From the NCBI GenBank assembly GCA_963662175.1, contig OY759224.1:33241489-33305488 (forward strand): 64,000 bases of DNA, written 5' to 3'. Below, one piece after another: positions 23,726 to 34,239 of the stretch. How positions within the stretch are numbered: the stretch's first letter is position 1; each line of letters begins with the position of its first letter. The notes below the pieces were generated by a model that saw only the letters and a list, made by a program, of their open reading frames with translations, ran no database searches and had not been told where the DNA came from. This stretch comes from Aradus depressus (Eukaryota; Arthropoda; Insecta; Hemiptera; Aradidae). A program made the position numbers and the translations under genes.

Positions 23726-25265
23726 ATTTCCTATTTTGATGATACATTGTAAGACTGATTAACAAAGATTGCGAAACAATAATTATAATTCTTTAAAATC
23801 TTATATTTTTTATAGTCCCTCCATACTTTTTCTGGACGAATAGAAAACTGAATTTTTTAATTTGAAGAAAATCATTTTACAATATAAAAAAAAATAGAAA
23901 CGAATTCACTCCAAATCACACACACGCCTTTTAGATATTTAAAAAATTATTTGGATACTAAAAAAACGATTGCTATTGTAACAACACTGTTAGTTCCTTA
24001 GTGTAATACATCAGAGTTTGAAGTGTGATTTCAAACATGTATTTATCATTATTTAAAAGTATGTTTCGTTATAAAATGCACTTGAAATTGAGTACCGTAA
24101 GCCTATTTTTTTTTTCTTTATTATTAAGGCTTAACTTAATAAAATACAAAAGCAGACTATACACGATACTCGTATTGAAAACCCATCGTTGAATCTACCA
24201 GCTACATTTTACATTTATCTATTTCTTTTTATAGGTATTAGTTCTATTTTCTGTTTTAGCAAATATTTAAAACCTTTCAGTGGCTGTATTTCACCAGTTA
24301 TTGAGTTTATATTCATACGTATTCCTTGCTGTTTCTATTACAAATCAATTAAGCTTCCTTAATACAGAAGGCTTATTTTGTAAGTAGAGTTGATTTTTTT
24401 TTCAAATTTATTTCAAATATTATTATTTTTTCCATTTTGTTTTCAACTTGATTGTAAGTAAATTTGTAATATTAGTCTAATTTTTGTGGTGTTTTTACAT
24501 ATATGTTAGTAAAGAGAATGTTAAATTAGGGCTAATAATTGGCTGGATCTTCTTCTGAAATAAGATCTATATCTATTTAGAATCATATTTACAAAACAAT
24601 TTATTAAATTCACTGAAATTTCCAATCATGAATTCTCTAATTTAAATCATGAAATATATACAATTTTTTGTTAAATTTGCGAGGTCACTGATCCATGGAT
24701 CTACTAGTAAGTAGTTGTAATAAATAAATAATATGACTCTTAGTTCCGAATATATATATTCTTTTTTTTCTTGAAATAACCGCTGAAACGGTTTCAACTA
24801 AAATTGGTATGTACCTAGACTAGGATATTCCTGTTCAATATATTTACTAAATTATTTTTTTTTTAATTGAACTTTGATATTGTAAAATTTTCAAGGAATT
24901 ATTTGAGCAGAAACGAACCAACATCTGCAATATTAACCTGTGATAACTGGATGCTAAAACTGAAAATTTGTCAAAAAATGTTTTTTTAATAATATATTTG
25001 AGTATATGTTTTTAAAAGATGTGCACAACATCTGTGCAAAATGTTGTCTCAGTAACTTAAATAGTGCAGCACAAAAAGTTGCGTGATTCATACTTGTTTG
25101 AGAACTTCTGGCCAAGTTCAAGTTCATACCACAGTAGTCGAAATCGATCCATTAGTTTTGGAGTTATCCGGAACAAGGGACACACAACATAGACATTTTC
25201 TAGAAATGGTTTAATTTTTATGTTGAGGTCCAAAAACATAAAACAATTCGTCAGCAAATCACTGG
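23726..25265. other. AT-rich intergenic DNA, no gene seen
   Basis: Long AT-rich stretch with T-runs and no coding frame of interest on either strand. I recognise no repeat family member. Confidence 0.5.
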
Positions 25266-25935
25266 CTATGTACATCCCCAGCACGAATTAATTATGTTTT
25301 CGATCTCTCTCCCAAGCCAATCGACTGTTTGGGTCGATATCAAACTCAATATTTGACTTACATAGTGGCTTCTGAATCCTCATACTTAATCTTGTATCGA
25401 TACATTCATTTATTATACGGTATTCCAGTGGAGCCTTCCTTCCAGCGACCGATTTCGCTGAAAATAAATAGGTGGCATTCTTATGGGGTTTTCCAATAAA
25501 TGAAATTTCATGTCGATATTCATTACATTGGCAGTTATTGATATTTTTGACGAGTCCCCCTCCCATTCGGCTGATTCCTCTGAAAATAAATAGGTCCTTA
25601 TTGGGCTTTGAATTTACATATGAATTGTCGGGTCAATACATTCATAACAACGCAGTTATTAAAGTTTTTCGTGTTAAGCCTCCCCCAATCCCCCTTATCT
25701 TTTGCCGATTTGGCTGAGAATAAAAAGAGGTACCTTTTTAGAGAGTTCTGGATACAAATATAAAATTTCGTGTCGATAAAATCATTCTATCGGGACTTAT
25801 CGTGTTTACAGAGAGCCTTTTATTATTTTTTTTTTTTTTTGGAATCAGGTCGGAAAACATGAAATTCCGTTGAAAACCCAACATCGAATTATTAACCGAT
25901 AATTCCCTATACTTCGTATAACTGGGGAAGTGAAA
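25266..25935 (-). repeat. Family B repeat, complete
   Basis: Starts with ACATCCCCAGCACGAATTAA and ends with ACTTCGTATAACTGGGGAAG. All internal modules are present, and an A-run follows at 25937-25956. Open frames on both strands here are repeat-derived. Confidence 0.8.
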
Positions 25936-25956
25936 AACAAAAAAAAAAAAAAAAAC

Positions 25957-26315
25957 ATCGAGGATGTCACGATTACATAATTTATCATACAAAGTAAAAA
26001 TACATTTATCGTACATCGCAAAAACCAAAACAAACAGAAATAATGTAAACCTATTGATTAAAAGACTGAATAAAACATGGACTGATAAAATAAAACATGA
26101 GAAAACTCTGCACAACTGATTTATGGGGTTTTATACATCGACGATGTTCTATTAACCGGTGTTTGACGTATGTCTGTCTGGCCTCCCTGGTATCTTAGAA
26201 TCTACTGAACTATACAACTGAAACTTCGAAAGTTGAAGAGGGAGATCTGTTAATCACATCACTTCTCCAATGTATTTGGAATAATACTAATATTTTTGTA
26301 GCGGGCTCTTCTACT
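25957..26315. other. Unassigned spacer
   Basis: Nothing recognised apart from A/T runs. Confidence 0.45.
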
Positions 26316-26319
26316 GAAC

Positions 26320-26445
26320 TTAAGATAGCGGGTTCGAAACCCCGTTTTTTAGGTTTTTCTAAAAAAGTTCAAAAAAACCTTGAGCATGCCGTCTGTCGGA
26401 TTGGACGTTAAACGATGACCCCGAGCCTCTGCGATAACCCAAATT
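26320..26445 (+). mobile_element. SINE fragment
   Basis: B box GGTTCGAAACCCCG, TTGAGCATGCCGTC and TTGGACGTTAAACGATGACC match the tRNA-derived SINE. Both ends are eroded. Confidence 0.75.
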
Positions 26446-26640
26446 AATTATATTAGCGATTGAGATAATTCAGCAGGATTATATTCCACTTATAAATAAG
26501 AATAAATGTTGTCATGGGAAAATGTTTACCACTTTGGAAAACAAGCATAAATACATGTATATATATTAGTTGGTGTTATTAGTGTTTTAAAATATATTTG
26601 TTGTATGTATTTCTGGTAAGTAGACCTAAAAGAGGTTCTT

Positions 26641-27302
26641 TTTTTTCTCTATTTTTTTGGCCTTATTGGTCCACATTGGTCATTATAAAATAGGTACTAA
26701 TATGTTATAAGTCATCAGTGTGTCTTATTGAACATGCACATTGGTCATTATAAAGTAGGTACTAATATGTTATAAGTCATCAGTGTGTCTTATTGAACAT
26801 GCACATTGGTCATTATAAAGTAGGTACTAATATGTTATAAGTCATCAGTGTGTCTTATTGAACATGCACATTGGTCATTATAAAGTAGGTACTAATATGT
26901 TATAAGTCATCAGTGTGTCTTATTGAACATGCACATTGGTCATTATAAAGTAGGTACTAATATGTTATAAGTCATCAGTGTGTCTTATAAGTCAGTAGTT
27001 TTTTTTTTTTTTTTTTTTAATAACTCTTTATTTTGAATATTTACATTCGGTATAACCATAAGTAAATTTGATGAATGATACATAGAACAAAGAAAAAAAA
27101 TATATATTAAAAAAAAAAAATCATCGAAAGCATATTATAGTTAAATCATATATATGATCATATAATATAATCATATATTATAATAATAATAAACATAATA
27201 ATAAAGATAAAATGAAATCAATATAAAAGTAGTGTATAAGAATAAGTCGTGTTCGTTATGTGACATTATTGTTTGTAAGTTAGCCGGGAGTGAGCAGTCA
27301 GT
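26641..27302 (-). mobile_element. Retro-insertion with internal 65-bp tandem repeats
   Basis: A 15-bp direct repeat CTAAAAGAGGTTCTT (26626-26640 and 27303-27317) flanks this 662-bp segment, which is a target-site duplication. On the minus strand the element ends with AATAAAGAGTTATT and an 18-A run (27001-27018). It continues into five nearly identical 65-bp units (26672-26996) and a second, broken A-run at the far end. Class unknown; retrotransposition is inferred from the duplication and A-tails. Confidence 0.7.
26672..26996. repeat. Five tandem 65-bp repeats
   Basis: Units begin CACATTGGTCATTATAAA at 26672, 26737, 26802, 26867 and 26932. Units 2-4 look identical; the first has one difference and the last is slightly changed at its end. 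They are not a CRISPR: repeats abut with no spacers. Confidence 0.95.
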
Positions 27303-27317
27303 CTAAAAGAGGTTCTT

Positions 27318-28260
27318 CTTTTGATATATATATTATACGATGTATTAATATTATTAACAACAATTCCATATTTAATTGCTAAATACTTATTAAACATTAA
27401 TTTTTAAATATCCAAATTAATAGAAAGATACCAATTTTTACATAATATATTTTTAATTCTTCCTTAAAAAATCAGTGGTGGAAAGGCAATGCGATATGAT
27501 TCAATGATTAGATCTTTAAGAGGGAAATCTAAATGTAAACTTTTTAATAATCAAATTATTTAAAACATTAAATAATTTGATTATTAAATTGAAAAGAATT
27601 AAAAATTAATTATAATTAACTTTAGAACAAAATCCTGCCTGGAAAATAAATCCCTAGATATTGTCGGTTAAAAAAGTTTATAAGTAAAATTATAAAGTGA
27701 AGAATATTATAAATGTTTTTTCAATATGTCCCTAAGAGCTTAAAAATAAAATGCCCAAATTGGGGAGATCGGACCCATCCGAATCGGGGCCTGGTGCTCT
27801 AAAATTGAGCTCGATATACTTAAAAAGGGTCGTTGAATGGACCTAGTAAAATTAACCCTAATAGGTTCTTGTCATAGGAAAATAACAATAATAAAATGTA
27901 ATATCAGAAAAAAATCTCTAAAAATAAATACGAAGTTAACACAAAGATATAGGTGCTTATTCCAAGATGGCACTACCTTTGAACATGCATTGTACATTAC
28001 CTTAAGATAGTCCTCCATTGGACCCGGTTAAAGGGCATACAAATGAATATATAACAGCTAATAACAAAAAAAAAGGCTTATGAAATAAAAATAAAATTAT
28101 AAAAATAATGTTTATTTACAATGTTGTTTAAGCAAGGAACAAATGAAAAGAGGAATTGTAAAAAAAATAAAATAAAAATGTATTATTTATTTATAAAGAA
28201 AAAGCAAACTAGTTAAAATATTCTAGGAGACAATTTGAAGACCTACCCATAAATGTATAT
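27318..28260. other. NAXD 3' flank, AT-rich, with a perfect hairpin
   Basis: No gene. An inverted repeat at 27543-27588 (TTTAATAATCAAATTATTTA and its complement) has 20-bp arms with a 6-base loop. TTTATT at 28187-28192 is a possible minus-strand AATAAA polyadenylation signal for NAXD, about 70 bases past its stop codon. Confidence 0.5.
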
Positions 28261-29274
28261 TCATTGTTGAATGGAGGAATCTCCAAATGTACTATTGAAC
28301 ACTTTAGGATATGCTTGAATCATGTCGGTAGACATCATACATCTAGAATATATTTGAAAAGCGGCGCGATTGCATTTTCGCGTTAGTAGACATGCACTGT
28401 ACCCGGCCAAAATGTTATCAGTTAAACCATCACAAAGATGTGGCAATTTTTTTTTCCTACGATCCGAAGCCCAAATTGCAAAAACTGACAAAATCCCAGA
28501 CAAAAGATCCCCTTGCCCGCCACATCGGCGACTTGAACCCCGTTCTGTGCAGTTCATCACCTGACCTGCATTTGCAATCCGATCCAAGCTACCTTTTAGA
28601 ACAATTGTCACATTTTGTCCAAGTTCTTTACACAACGGTTCTATAGATACTTCAGGAGGTTCTTCTTCACAATTTTTATTCGGAAATACGGATTTTATTA
28701 AATTTTTAAATTCAACTATATTCGGTGTGATGTAAATATCACCTTTATAATTTTTCAAAATGTCAGGATTTTTTGAAATAAAAAACAAACCGTCAGCATC
28801 AAAAACAATAGGTCTATAGGCGCCTTCTTCTTCAGGTATCGTCTTTATCAATTCAATAATACCTTTGATGTTTTCAAAAGTTTTATCACTTCGTCCAAGG
28901 CCAGGTCCGATGAGAACTGCATGAAGTCGTGTCAACCAGGGTGAAATTAATTTAACTGCATTTTCTGAATCGAGATACGGCATTACCATCAACTCGGGGG
29001 AATAGGATTTAATAACTGGTGCAGCACTAGATGCACTGAAAACATACACCAAATCAGCGCCTGTTCTCATTGCAGAAATACCGGCAAAATAAGGAGCGCC
29101 GGTGAATTCAACAGAGCCTCCGAAAACACCCAACCGGCCGCATAATCCCTTGTGTGATGTCTCCACAAGAGGTGGCAATAATTTCTTGCAAATGTTTATT
29201 AAATTTTCTGAGTCCATTGTATAAAATCTACAAGTTGACGTGGTCAGTATTGTTTTTGACAACTTATAAATCAT
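28261..29274 (-). CDS. NAXD: ATP-dependent NAD(P)H-hydrate dehydratase
   Basis: This enzyme repairs damaged NADH/NADPH by removing the extra water from S-NAD(P)H hydrate at the cost of ATP (ADP in bacteria), working with the epimerase NAXE. The 337-residue length matches animal NAXD. Ribokinase-fold motifs are in order: GRLGVFGGSVEFTGAPYFA at about 46-64, GPGLGR at 123-128, FDADGL at 158-163, ITPNIVEF at 182-189, KGSLDRI at 227-233, and the nucleotide/catalytic motif GSSRRCGGQGDLLSG at 246-260 with the catalytic Asp in GGQGD. The first 19 residues (MIYKLSKTILTTSTCRFYT) are basic and Ser/Thr-rich, as in a mitochondrial presequence. Starting at Met20 would give a cytosolic form. An in-frame TAA lies directly before the first ATG. 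There are no introns and no A-tail, so it looks like a functional intronless gene. It is divergent from clpX. Confidence 0.96.
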   Translation of the reverse strand: MIYKLSKTILTTSTCRFYTMDSENLINICKKLLPPLVETSHKGLCGRLGVFGGSVEFTGAPYFAGISAMRTGADLVYVFSASSAAPVIKSYSPELMVMPYLDSENAVKLISPWLTRLHAVLIGPGLGRSDKTFENIKGIIELIKTIPEEEGAYRPIVFDADGLFFISKNPDILKNYKGDIYITPNIVEFKNLIKSVFPNKNCEEEPPEVSIEPLCKELGQNVTIVLKGSLDRIANAGQVMNCTERGSSRRCGGQGDLLSGILSVFAIWASDRRKKKLPHLCDGLTDNILAGYSACLLTRKCNRAAFQIYSRCMMSTDMIQAYPKVFNSTFGDSSIQQ

Positions 29275-30384
29275 TTATGGCCCATTAAAAATTATACAAC
29301 TAAATATCACTTGAAAAAAAAAATTATAAAAATCAAAACTACAATACACTGAGCATTCATAGGAAAAAGACGAAAAAATATAGAGTGAGAAGGAGAAAAA
29401 AAAGTAATGAATAATTTAAAAAGTCGGGCCTAACCTTACGTAGGTAAACCTTCAACGGTGACTAATCAACTGGTTCTTATCACGAGCTTTCATGGTATGG
29501 CGCATGCGCTCCAATCTATCTATCATAATGAAAAATAAGAAAAAAAAAAATACAATAAAAATATAAACATTACTTTGTTTATTACTTTAGTTAATAAAAT
29601 AAATATATAGAAAATGATTTACAATTATTTGGAACGTAAATAATAAGAAAATATAAGTGGTTGCTTGAGTGTGTAGATGGAAGGTCAGCTGATAGTGGCA
29701 GGGTACAGCTGATAACTGGCATTATTTCAGTGTTATATGTTCGTGTACAAAGTTTTGGTTGATTAATTCGTTATACGTGTCTTCTTCGTTATTATTATTA
29801 ATAACAATTTTCTCCAAGTTAATTAAGGAATTATAGAAGTAATAAAACTTATTTTATCGATTACCTTTTTGTTTTTGTATAGATTTAACGTTTCTTTCTA
29901 ATGTTTTCTTACATTAAATGTGTATTGAAGATTACTTTTTTTTCTCTATTTCTTATTTGTTATTAGATTATCCTCGGGTTTGCTTATTAATTAAGAAGCA
30001 GCTGTTTCTCATGTTTTAAAATGCTCATATTTTTTTTTGTTTGGTTTTATCAAATATAGACATATATTTTACTTATACATTTATATATTAATGATTATAA
30101 TAATGTATCTTAAAATCCACAAAATTTTTTTAAATATTTCTCAAATATATTATCAATATATCATTTTATAACAAGTCAAGATTTATTGTTGGTAGTCAAA
30201 GGTCTTTTTTCACTATAGCTAAGTGATTTTTTTTTAAATTATGTCTTGTTGGTTATAGTGAAATGTTGTTAAATATTTTTCTTATAATATGTTATTATTG
30301 GTAGCAGAAACTTGGCCAAGAATGTGTGTTGAATAACAGATAAGAAGATAAAGTTAATTATACGACGGTCCTCCTGACTAAACA
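29275..30384. promoter_or_regulatory. Shared upstream region of NAXD and clpX
   Basis: The 1.1 kb between the two start codons holds no repeat I recognise, unlike the rest of the window. A palindrome GCGCATGCGC at 29500-29509 matches the core of the NRF-1 (insect erect wing) site, and CCAAT follows at 29511-29515. CAGCTGATA occurs twice near 29690-29710. The palindrome is about 230 bp upstream of the NAXD ATG and about 880 bp upstream of the clpX ATG. Bidirectional control is inferred, not shown. Confidence 0.55.
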
Positions 30385-30448
30385 ATGACCAGCGTCAGAA
30401 GCAGTCTCTTTGCCGCGAAATTTTTTAAAATATCAAAATTAAATAAAA
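30385..30448 (+). CDS. clpX: ClpX exon 1 (mitochondrial presequence)
   Basis: Encodes MTSVRSSLFAAKFFKISKLNK plus one base, ending at donor GTAAGT (30449). The peptide is basic, hydroxylated and without acidic residues, typical of a mitochondrial targeting sequence and expected for matrix ClpX. An in-frame TAA two codons upstream fixes the start. The phase (one base carried over) matches exon 2 if its acceptor is the AG at 30563-30564. Intron 1 is only 116 bp. The identification rests on phase, position and targeting character, because this part of ClpX is not conserved. Confidence 0.72.
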
Positions 30449-30564
30449 GTAAGTCTATTTTTTTTTCGTTATTATACCACTATTTACTTTCTTGAATGTG
30501 TTCCAAATTGTTTTATTGTTGAGATTTCCACAAAAAAATTAATTAATGTTGTACAAAATGACAG

Positions 30565-30795
30565 ATGTTCTTTTCTGGGAGTTGCGAACGGATGGGAGAG
30601 GTTTGAGACACATCTCTAGAACTGGAACCTGTTTGAAGATCTCCAGCCCTGATCCCCCGTCTCCTGGAGGCGCCAAGACCACCGATAGTTTAGGACCTGG
30701 TTTTGGCAAAAAAGGACCCGGTAAAGGCGGCAAGGATGGCCAGTTGTGCTGCCCCCGCTGCGGTGATCCTTGCTCCTTCGTTGAAACTTTTGTTT
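30565..30795 (+). CDS. clpX: ClpX exon 2 (first half of zinc-binding domain)
   Basis: ClpX is the AAA+ unfoldase that feeds substrates to ClpP in the mitochondrial matrix. The exon gives a low-complexity linker (SLGPGFGKKGPGKGGKDG) and then QLCCPRCGDPCSFVETFV, which matches the conserved animal segment before the zinc-binding domain and contains its first Cys-x2-Cys pair (CPRC). 231 bases fit exactly between a phase-1 acceptor (AG at 30563-30564) and donor GTGAGT at 30796. The split codon T|CT gives the first Ser of the SSTRF motif in exon 3, which confirms the splice. The following intron is 23.5 kb. Confidence 0.93.
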
Positions 30796-31082
30796 GTGAG
30801 TATCTCTGTTTTTGTCACACTGTTATTATTATTTTTAACGCTACGTACTTGGCAGAGGATGTCGGAGTTTGACGTATGTTTAAATATAACGTCCAATCTC
30901 TTATCTCTCTTGAAACATTTACAACTGACCAACTTTCTTAAAGCTACATCGGGTGGCCACGGGTCAGGGAAAATCATGGAAAGTTTCTAGGAGTTAATTG
31001 ATAAAACAATATTGATATAATATATTCGGGAGCTTTATCGATATGTATATCGTAACCACAATATTATGGATTTATAGTTAGT
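30796..31082. other. Start of ClpX intron 2
   Basis: Begins GTGAGTATC. No repeat is recognised. An open frame that reads through the donor is not a continuation of the protein. Confidence 0.6.
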
Positions 31083-31286
31083 TATTACTCATGTCCGGGC
31101 TTTAACGTCAAAGTCATATGGCCTACTACCTAAATTGTTAACCTGACATAATACAGGCTCAGGATCATCGCTTAACGTCTTATCCGAAGGACGGCGTGCT
31201 TAATTTTTTTTTTACTTCCCAGATAAAATAAACTAAGGGACTGAAAGAGAGCATGCACGCATACCACTGAGCTACTGACGCCCTCA
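31083..31286 (-). mobile_element. SINE, internally deleted
   Basis: Reverse-complement SINE from TTACTCATGTCCGGGCTTTA to CTGAGCTACTGACGCCCTC. The central part is missing, and the rest is diverged. Confidence 0.8.
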
Positions 31287-31309
31287 AAAATACAAATATA
31301 TATCAACAT

Positions 31310-31533
31310 ATTTGTCGTGCTTGTCCACTGAATCCAAGATCGCAGGTTCGAAACCCGGCCAAGGTACTTACTTTACCAAGCGATGGTCCATAGTCTGTGC
31401 GATGTCAGTTACATGTTATTGACACTTCTACCGTAGGTGAATAAATATAGGTAGGCAAAACTCTGGACTATCACAGTGGACAAAACAGCGCTTTGGTAGT
31501 AGGCGATATGACCTCATAGTTAAATCCCATTAA
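31310..31533 (+). mobile_element. SINE, truncated
   Basis: B box GGTTCGAAACCCGG and the body to GTAGGCGATATGACCTCATA. Its 3' end is the target into which the hammerhead-type foldback element at 31534-31807 inserted. Confidence 0.8.
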
Positions 31534-31807
31534 CAACTTCTAAGTTGAGGAACGCGGACATATTGTGGAAACTTGTAATAAATGAATAAAACAAACTTAT
31601 TTTTTGAAATATTGTCTATTCCACTAAAGATATATATACATATAACTACCGGTTTCGGCTTTATACCATCGTCAGGTCTAGTTATGAACTAAACTTTTAG
31701 TTCATAACTAGACCTGACGATGGTATAAAGCCGAAACCGGTAGTTATATGTACATATATCTTTAGTGGAATAGACAATATTTCAAAAAATAAGTTTGTTT
31801 TATTCAT
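31534..31807. mobile_element. Foldback element with two hammerhead-like cores
   Basis: Flanked by a 14-bp direct repeat TTAAATCCCATTAA (31520-31533 and 31808-31821). A ~46-bp unique left part is followed by an almost perfect inverted repeat with ~115-bp arms (31580-31809, centre about 31695). Each arm carries CTGACGA, a short stem II (GGT...GCC), GAAAC and the palindrome ACCGGT followed by A: minus strand 31647-31675, plus strand 31714-31742. GTTAT after the cleavage position can pair with ATAAC upstream of the core. No coding sequence. The organisation recalls termini of Penelope-like elements. Confidence 0.8.
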
Positions 31808-31916
31808 TTAAATCCCATTAATCAATAGACAATAACCAACTAACTATTTGTTCTATAGTGTCTGTTGTTTTCCCGGTTTTAAAAAGGGTTTCGTTTTGTC
31901 CTTGTGTCCATTTAAG

Positions 31917-32010
31917 GATAATAATAATTTTATTGGTCACCTCTATACGATTGAGTCAGTGACCGTTACTATTACAATATGAACATATTGTTACAATATA
32001 TTCAAAAACA
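31917..32010 (-). mobile_element. LINE 3' UTR fragment
   Basis: Reverse complement of the LINE 3' end at about 675-765 (GTCACTGACTCAATCGTATA), with the TTA-repeat tail at the left. Confidence 0.7.
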
Positions 32011-32207
32011 GAGATAGGATCAACTGAACGGTAGTAACTGTATTAACTAAATGCACGCTGACTATATCAATTAACTAAATAAAATAAACAGTATATACGT
32101 TTTCTTAAATCGATAGAATGCTAGAAGTGAAAATAAAGTCTAAAGTAAATAAATGAAATTAAATAGGAAAATAAATGAAATCATTATGAATTTATTCAGG
32201 GAAGTTA

Positions 32208-32441
32208 ATGAGTGAGGATGCAGGTGTTGAATATAAGTTTGAGTTGGAAGAGCAAAGAGGACATTATTCATTAACAGTTTCAAAGCGCTGGTTATATAAC
32301 AGAAAATATTGGATATCTGATATTCATTGTGCGCCAGAAGTGCGCTATGTAAGTTGGATTTGTCTATATGCTATTCAGAGACTATTTGGGTCATGGAAAT
32401 TTGAAATTCAGTTTCCTTTGTCGCCCTGTGATTTACTTTAA
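32208..32441 (+). other. Unrecognised 77-codon open frame with splice-like borders
   Basis: Begins MSEDAGVEYKFELEEQRGHY and is not a member of any repeat seen elsewhere in the window. An acceptor-like TTTATTCAG lies just before it, and a donor-like GTAAGT lies at about 32348 inside it. The phase does not fit ClpX exons 2 and 3. It could be an exon of a nested gene, a transposon remnant or chance. No function is proposed. Confidence 0.25.
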
Positions 32442-32454
32442 TATATTATATATA

Positions 32455-32720
32455 GTGTAAGGAAGTATTGTAATCGTAGGAAAATCAGAGATCGAGGTTT
32501 TAACAGATTTTCACGTTTCAAGTTCCCCTCAATACGTTTTGGCCTGTTTTGCGATGATATCTGTTTCAGTGTGTTTGTGATTGGAAAGTTTTTTAGCGCT
32601 CTAACGCAGAAACGATTGTAGCTATGAACTTCAAATTTGTATTGAAGATGTCACATGTGCTAACATGGATGTGATTAAATTTTGGCTGAAATCGGAGGAA
32701 AATTGGACGTTGAATCAAAC
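32455..32720 (+). repeat. Family F interspersed repeat
   Basis: Shares AGAGATCGAGGTTTTAACAG and the AGCGCTCTAACGCAGAAACG region with the reverse complement of 62530-62705. Class unknown. Confidence 0.65.
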
Positions 32721-32859
32721 AAATGTACATTAATAAACCAGTGATTCTGTTTCTTTAGAATTTCCTCCCCTTATTTTGAATTAGGGCGTTTTATATTATC
32801 TAGGATCTATTTCATAACGACATATTAGGACGGTTTGGTTACAATTAAATGGACTGAAA

Positions 32860-32941
32860 GACAAGTACGAATCTATGATGAAACTAGTTGTGGTAAAAAA
32901 TAAATATGTTGGACTGATACATCTGTATTAATTATTTAACA
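32860..32941 (+). mobile_element. Remnant of a hammerhead-type foldback element
   Basis: GAAACTAGTTGTGGTA (about 32879) followed by AAATAAATATGTTGGACTGA and TTAATTATTTAA aligns with the right end of the 51873-52185 element. Stem II and most of the CTGATGA core are lost. Confidence 0.6.
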
Positions 32942-34239
32942 AGTAAGTTCACTACATGCGCCTACCACCAAGAAGCGTACAATCAATGTATTATATTCAT
33001 CAACATATACCGCAAATATAATTACGTCAAAAGCCCTAGTCATGTAGATACAATAATATACTCGTATGTCATTGATTGGTATTTGTTCTTTGCTAGGTTA
33101 ACTTGAAACTTATATTCAAAGATAGGAAACATTGGAAACTAAAAAAACAAATTTAATTAAGAGTCGTGTGCTTTCATATTTCTATTCAGAATATAACAAT
33201 TTAGTTCAACATTTAAAGGATATAACAATATTTCTCCAATAATAATATATTACACAAAATTCCATACGCATGACTGGAAAATTAAGGGAAATTCATGTTG
33301 GATGGGAAAATTCGACGAAATGGTAATTTATAGTCAAAATACTGGAAATATCAGGAAAATTAAAACTTGTAGTTAGGGAAATTAATTCCCCAATTGGAAT
33401 ATTTTTTTATTTATTTTAAATCAGTTTTTATATTGGTTCCCTTATATTTCTCGACATTTTTTATTAGGAAAAATGGTGGTCATTCAAATATAATATGTAA
33501 TTTATGTATTCATCAGTTTCTGCCTGGAAATGGCAAAGAAGTTGCCTGAGTGCTAAAGAACCCTGTTAAAAAATATAATGATTCAAAGTATAATTAGAAA
33601 AATTGTCGGTGAATCTTCTGTCAATAATAATTTCCGTTCGTCTGTATATCAATAGTTGACTTACATTTCTGAATTCTCATGTGTTGATAGGCATGTCATG
33701 AGCAGTTATTTGGTCCCTCCCTTCTCTTCGGTCGATTTTGCGCAACATTAATAGGCTACGTACTTATGGCATTTTGAATTTTAATAACGAATTAATAAAT
33801 AACTTTATAGCTTATAAAGAATTATCTTACAGCAAGGAGTTCGATACAGAATTATAAATTCATAGATAGATTCAATAACTGATAACAAAAAGAACCCAAT
33901 ACTTATATTAATAAGAAGGTTAAATTAATATAAAAATAAAGCCACAGGTAACTTTAGTCTTTTAGAGTTTTTCTTAACTTCAAATCTCTGAGTATAATGT
34001 CACCACTTAAAGGAATATTTATATATATATTATATAGTGTTAGAAATATTGTTAACACTTTGTTATCTTATTAATGGTATAAACGGAGCAACAATATAAT
34101 TCAAATTTTCTGAACTATGGTGTAAATAAATTAACATTTAATTAAAGAAATTACCGGGAAAAACAAAAAAAAAAGGTAAAACTTCTAAAAGATTAATCGA
34201 GATGTCCATTTTTATGGGGATGCTTCTTATGATAATTTG
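32942..34239. other. ClpX intron 2 spacer with minor repeat traces
   Basis: AT-rich. A reversed family B trace is seen at about 33690-33780 (CTCTTCGGTCGATTTTGCGC). Otherwise nothing recognised. Confidence 0.5.

Noticed and set aside
25738..26115. 125-codon minus-strand frame with hydrophobic stretch
   Set aside because: It overlaps the end of a family B repeat and an A/T run; the hydrophobicity comes from the homopolymer.
26672..26996. CRISPR-like direct repeats
   Set aside because: 65-bp units abut each other without spacers, in a eukaryotic context.
28370..28646. Plus-strand frames within NAXD
   Set aside because: They are antisense to the well-supported NAXD reading frame.
30582..30795. 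Alternative ClpX exon 2 start at the AG ending at 30581
   Set aside because: Its length (214) breaks the reading frame from exon 1; the AG at 30563-30564 keeps it.
30690..30990. Frames around ClpX exon 2 in other phases
   Set aside because: Exon 2 in the chosen frame has the conserved CPRCGD...VETFV motif and matching splice phases; the other frames do not.
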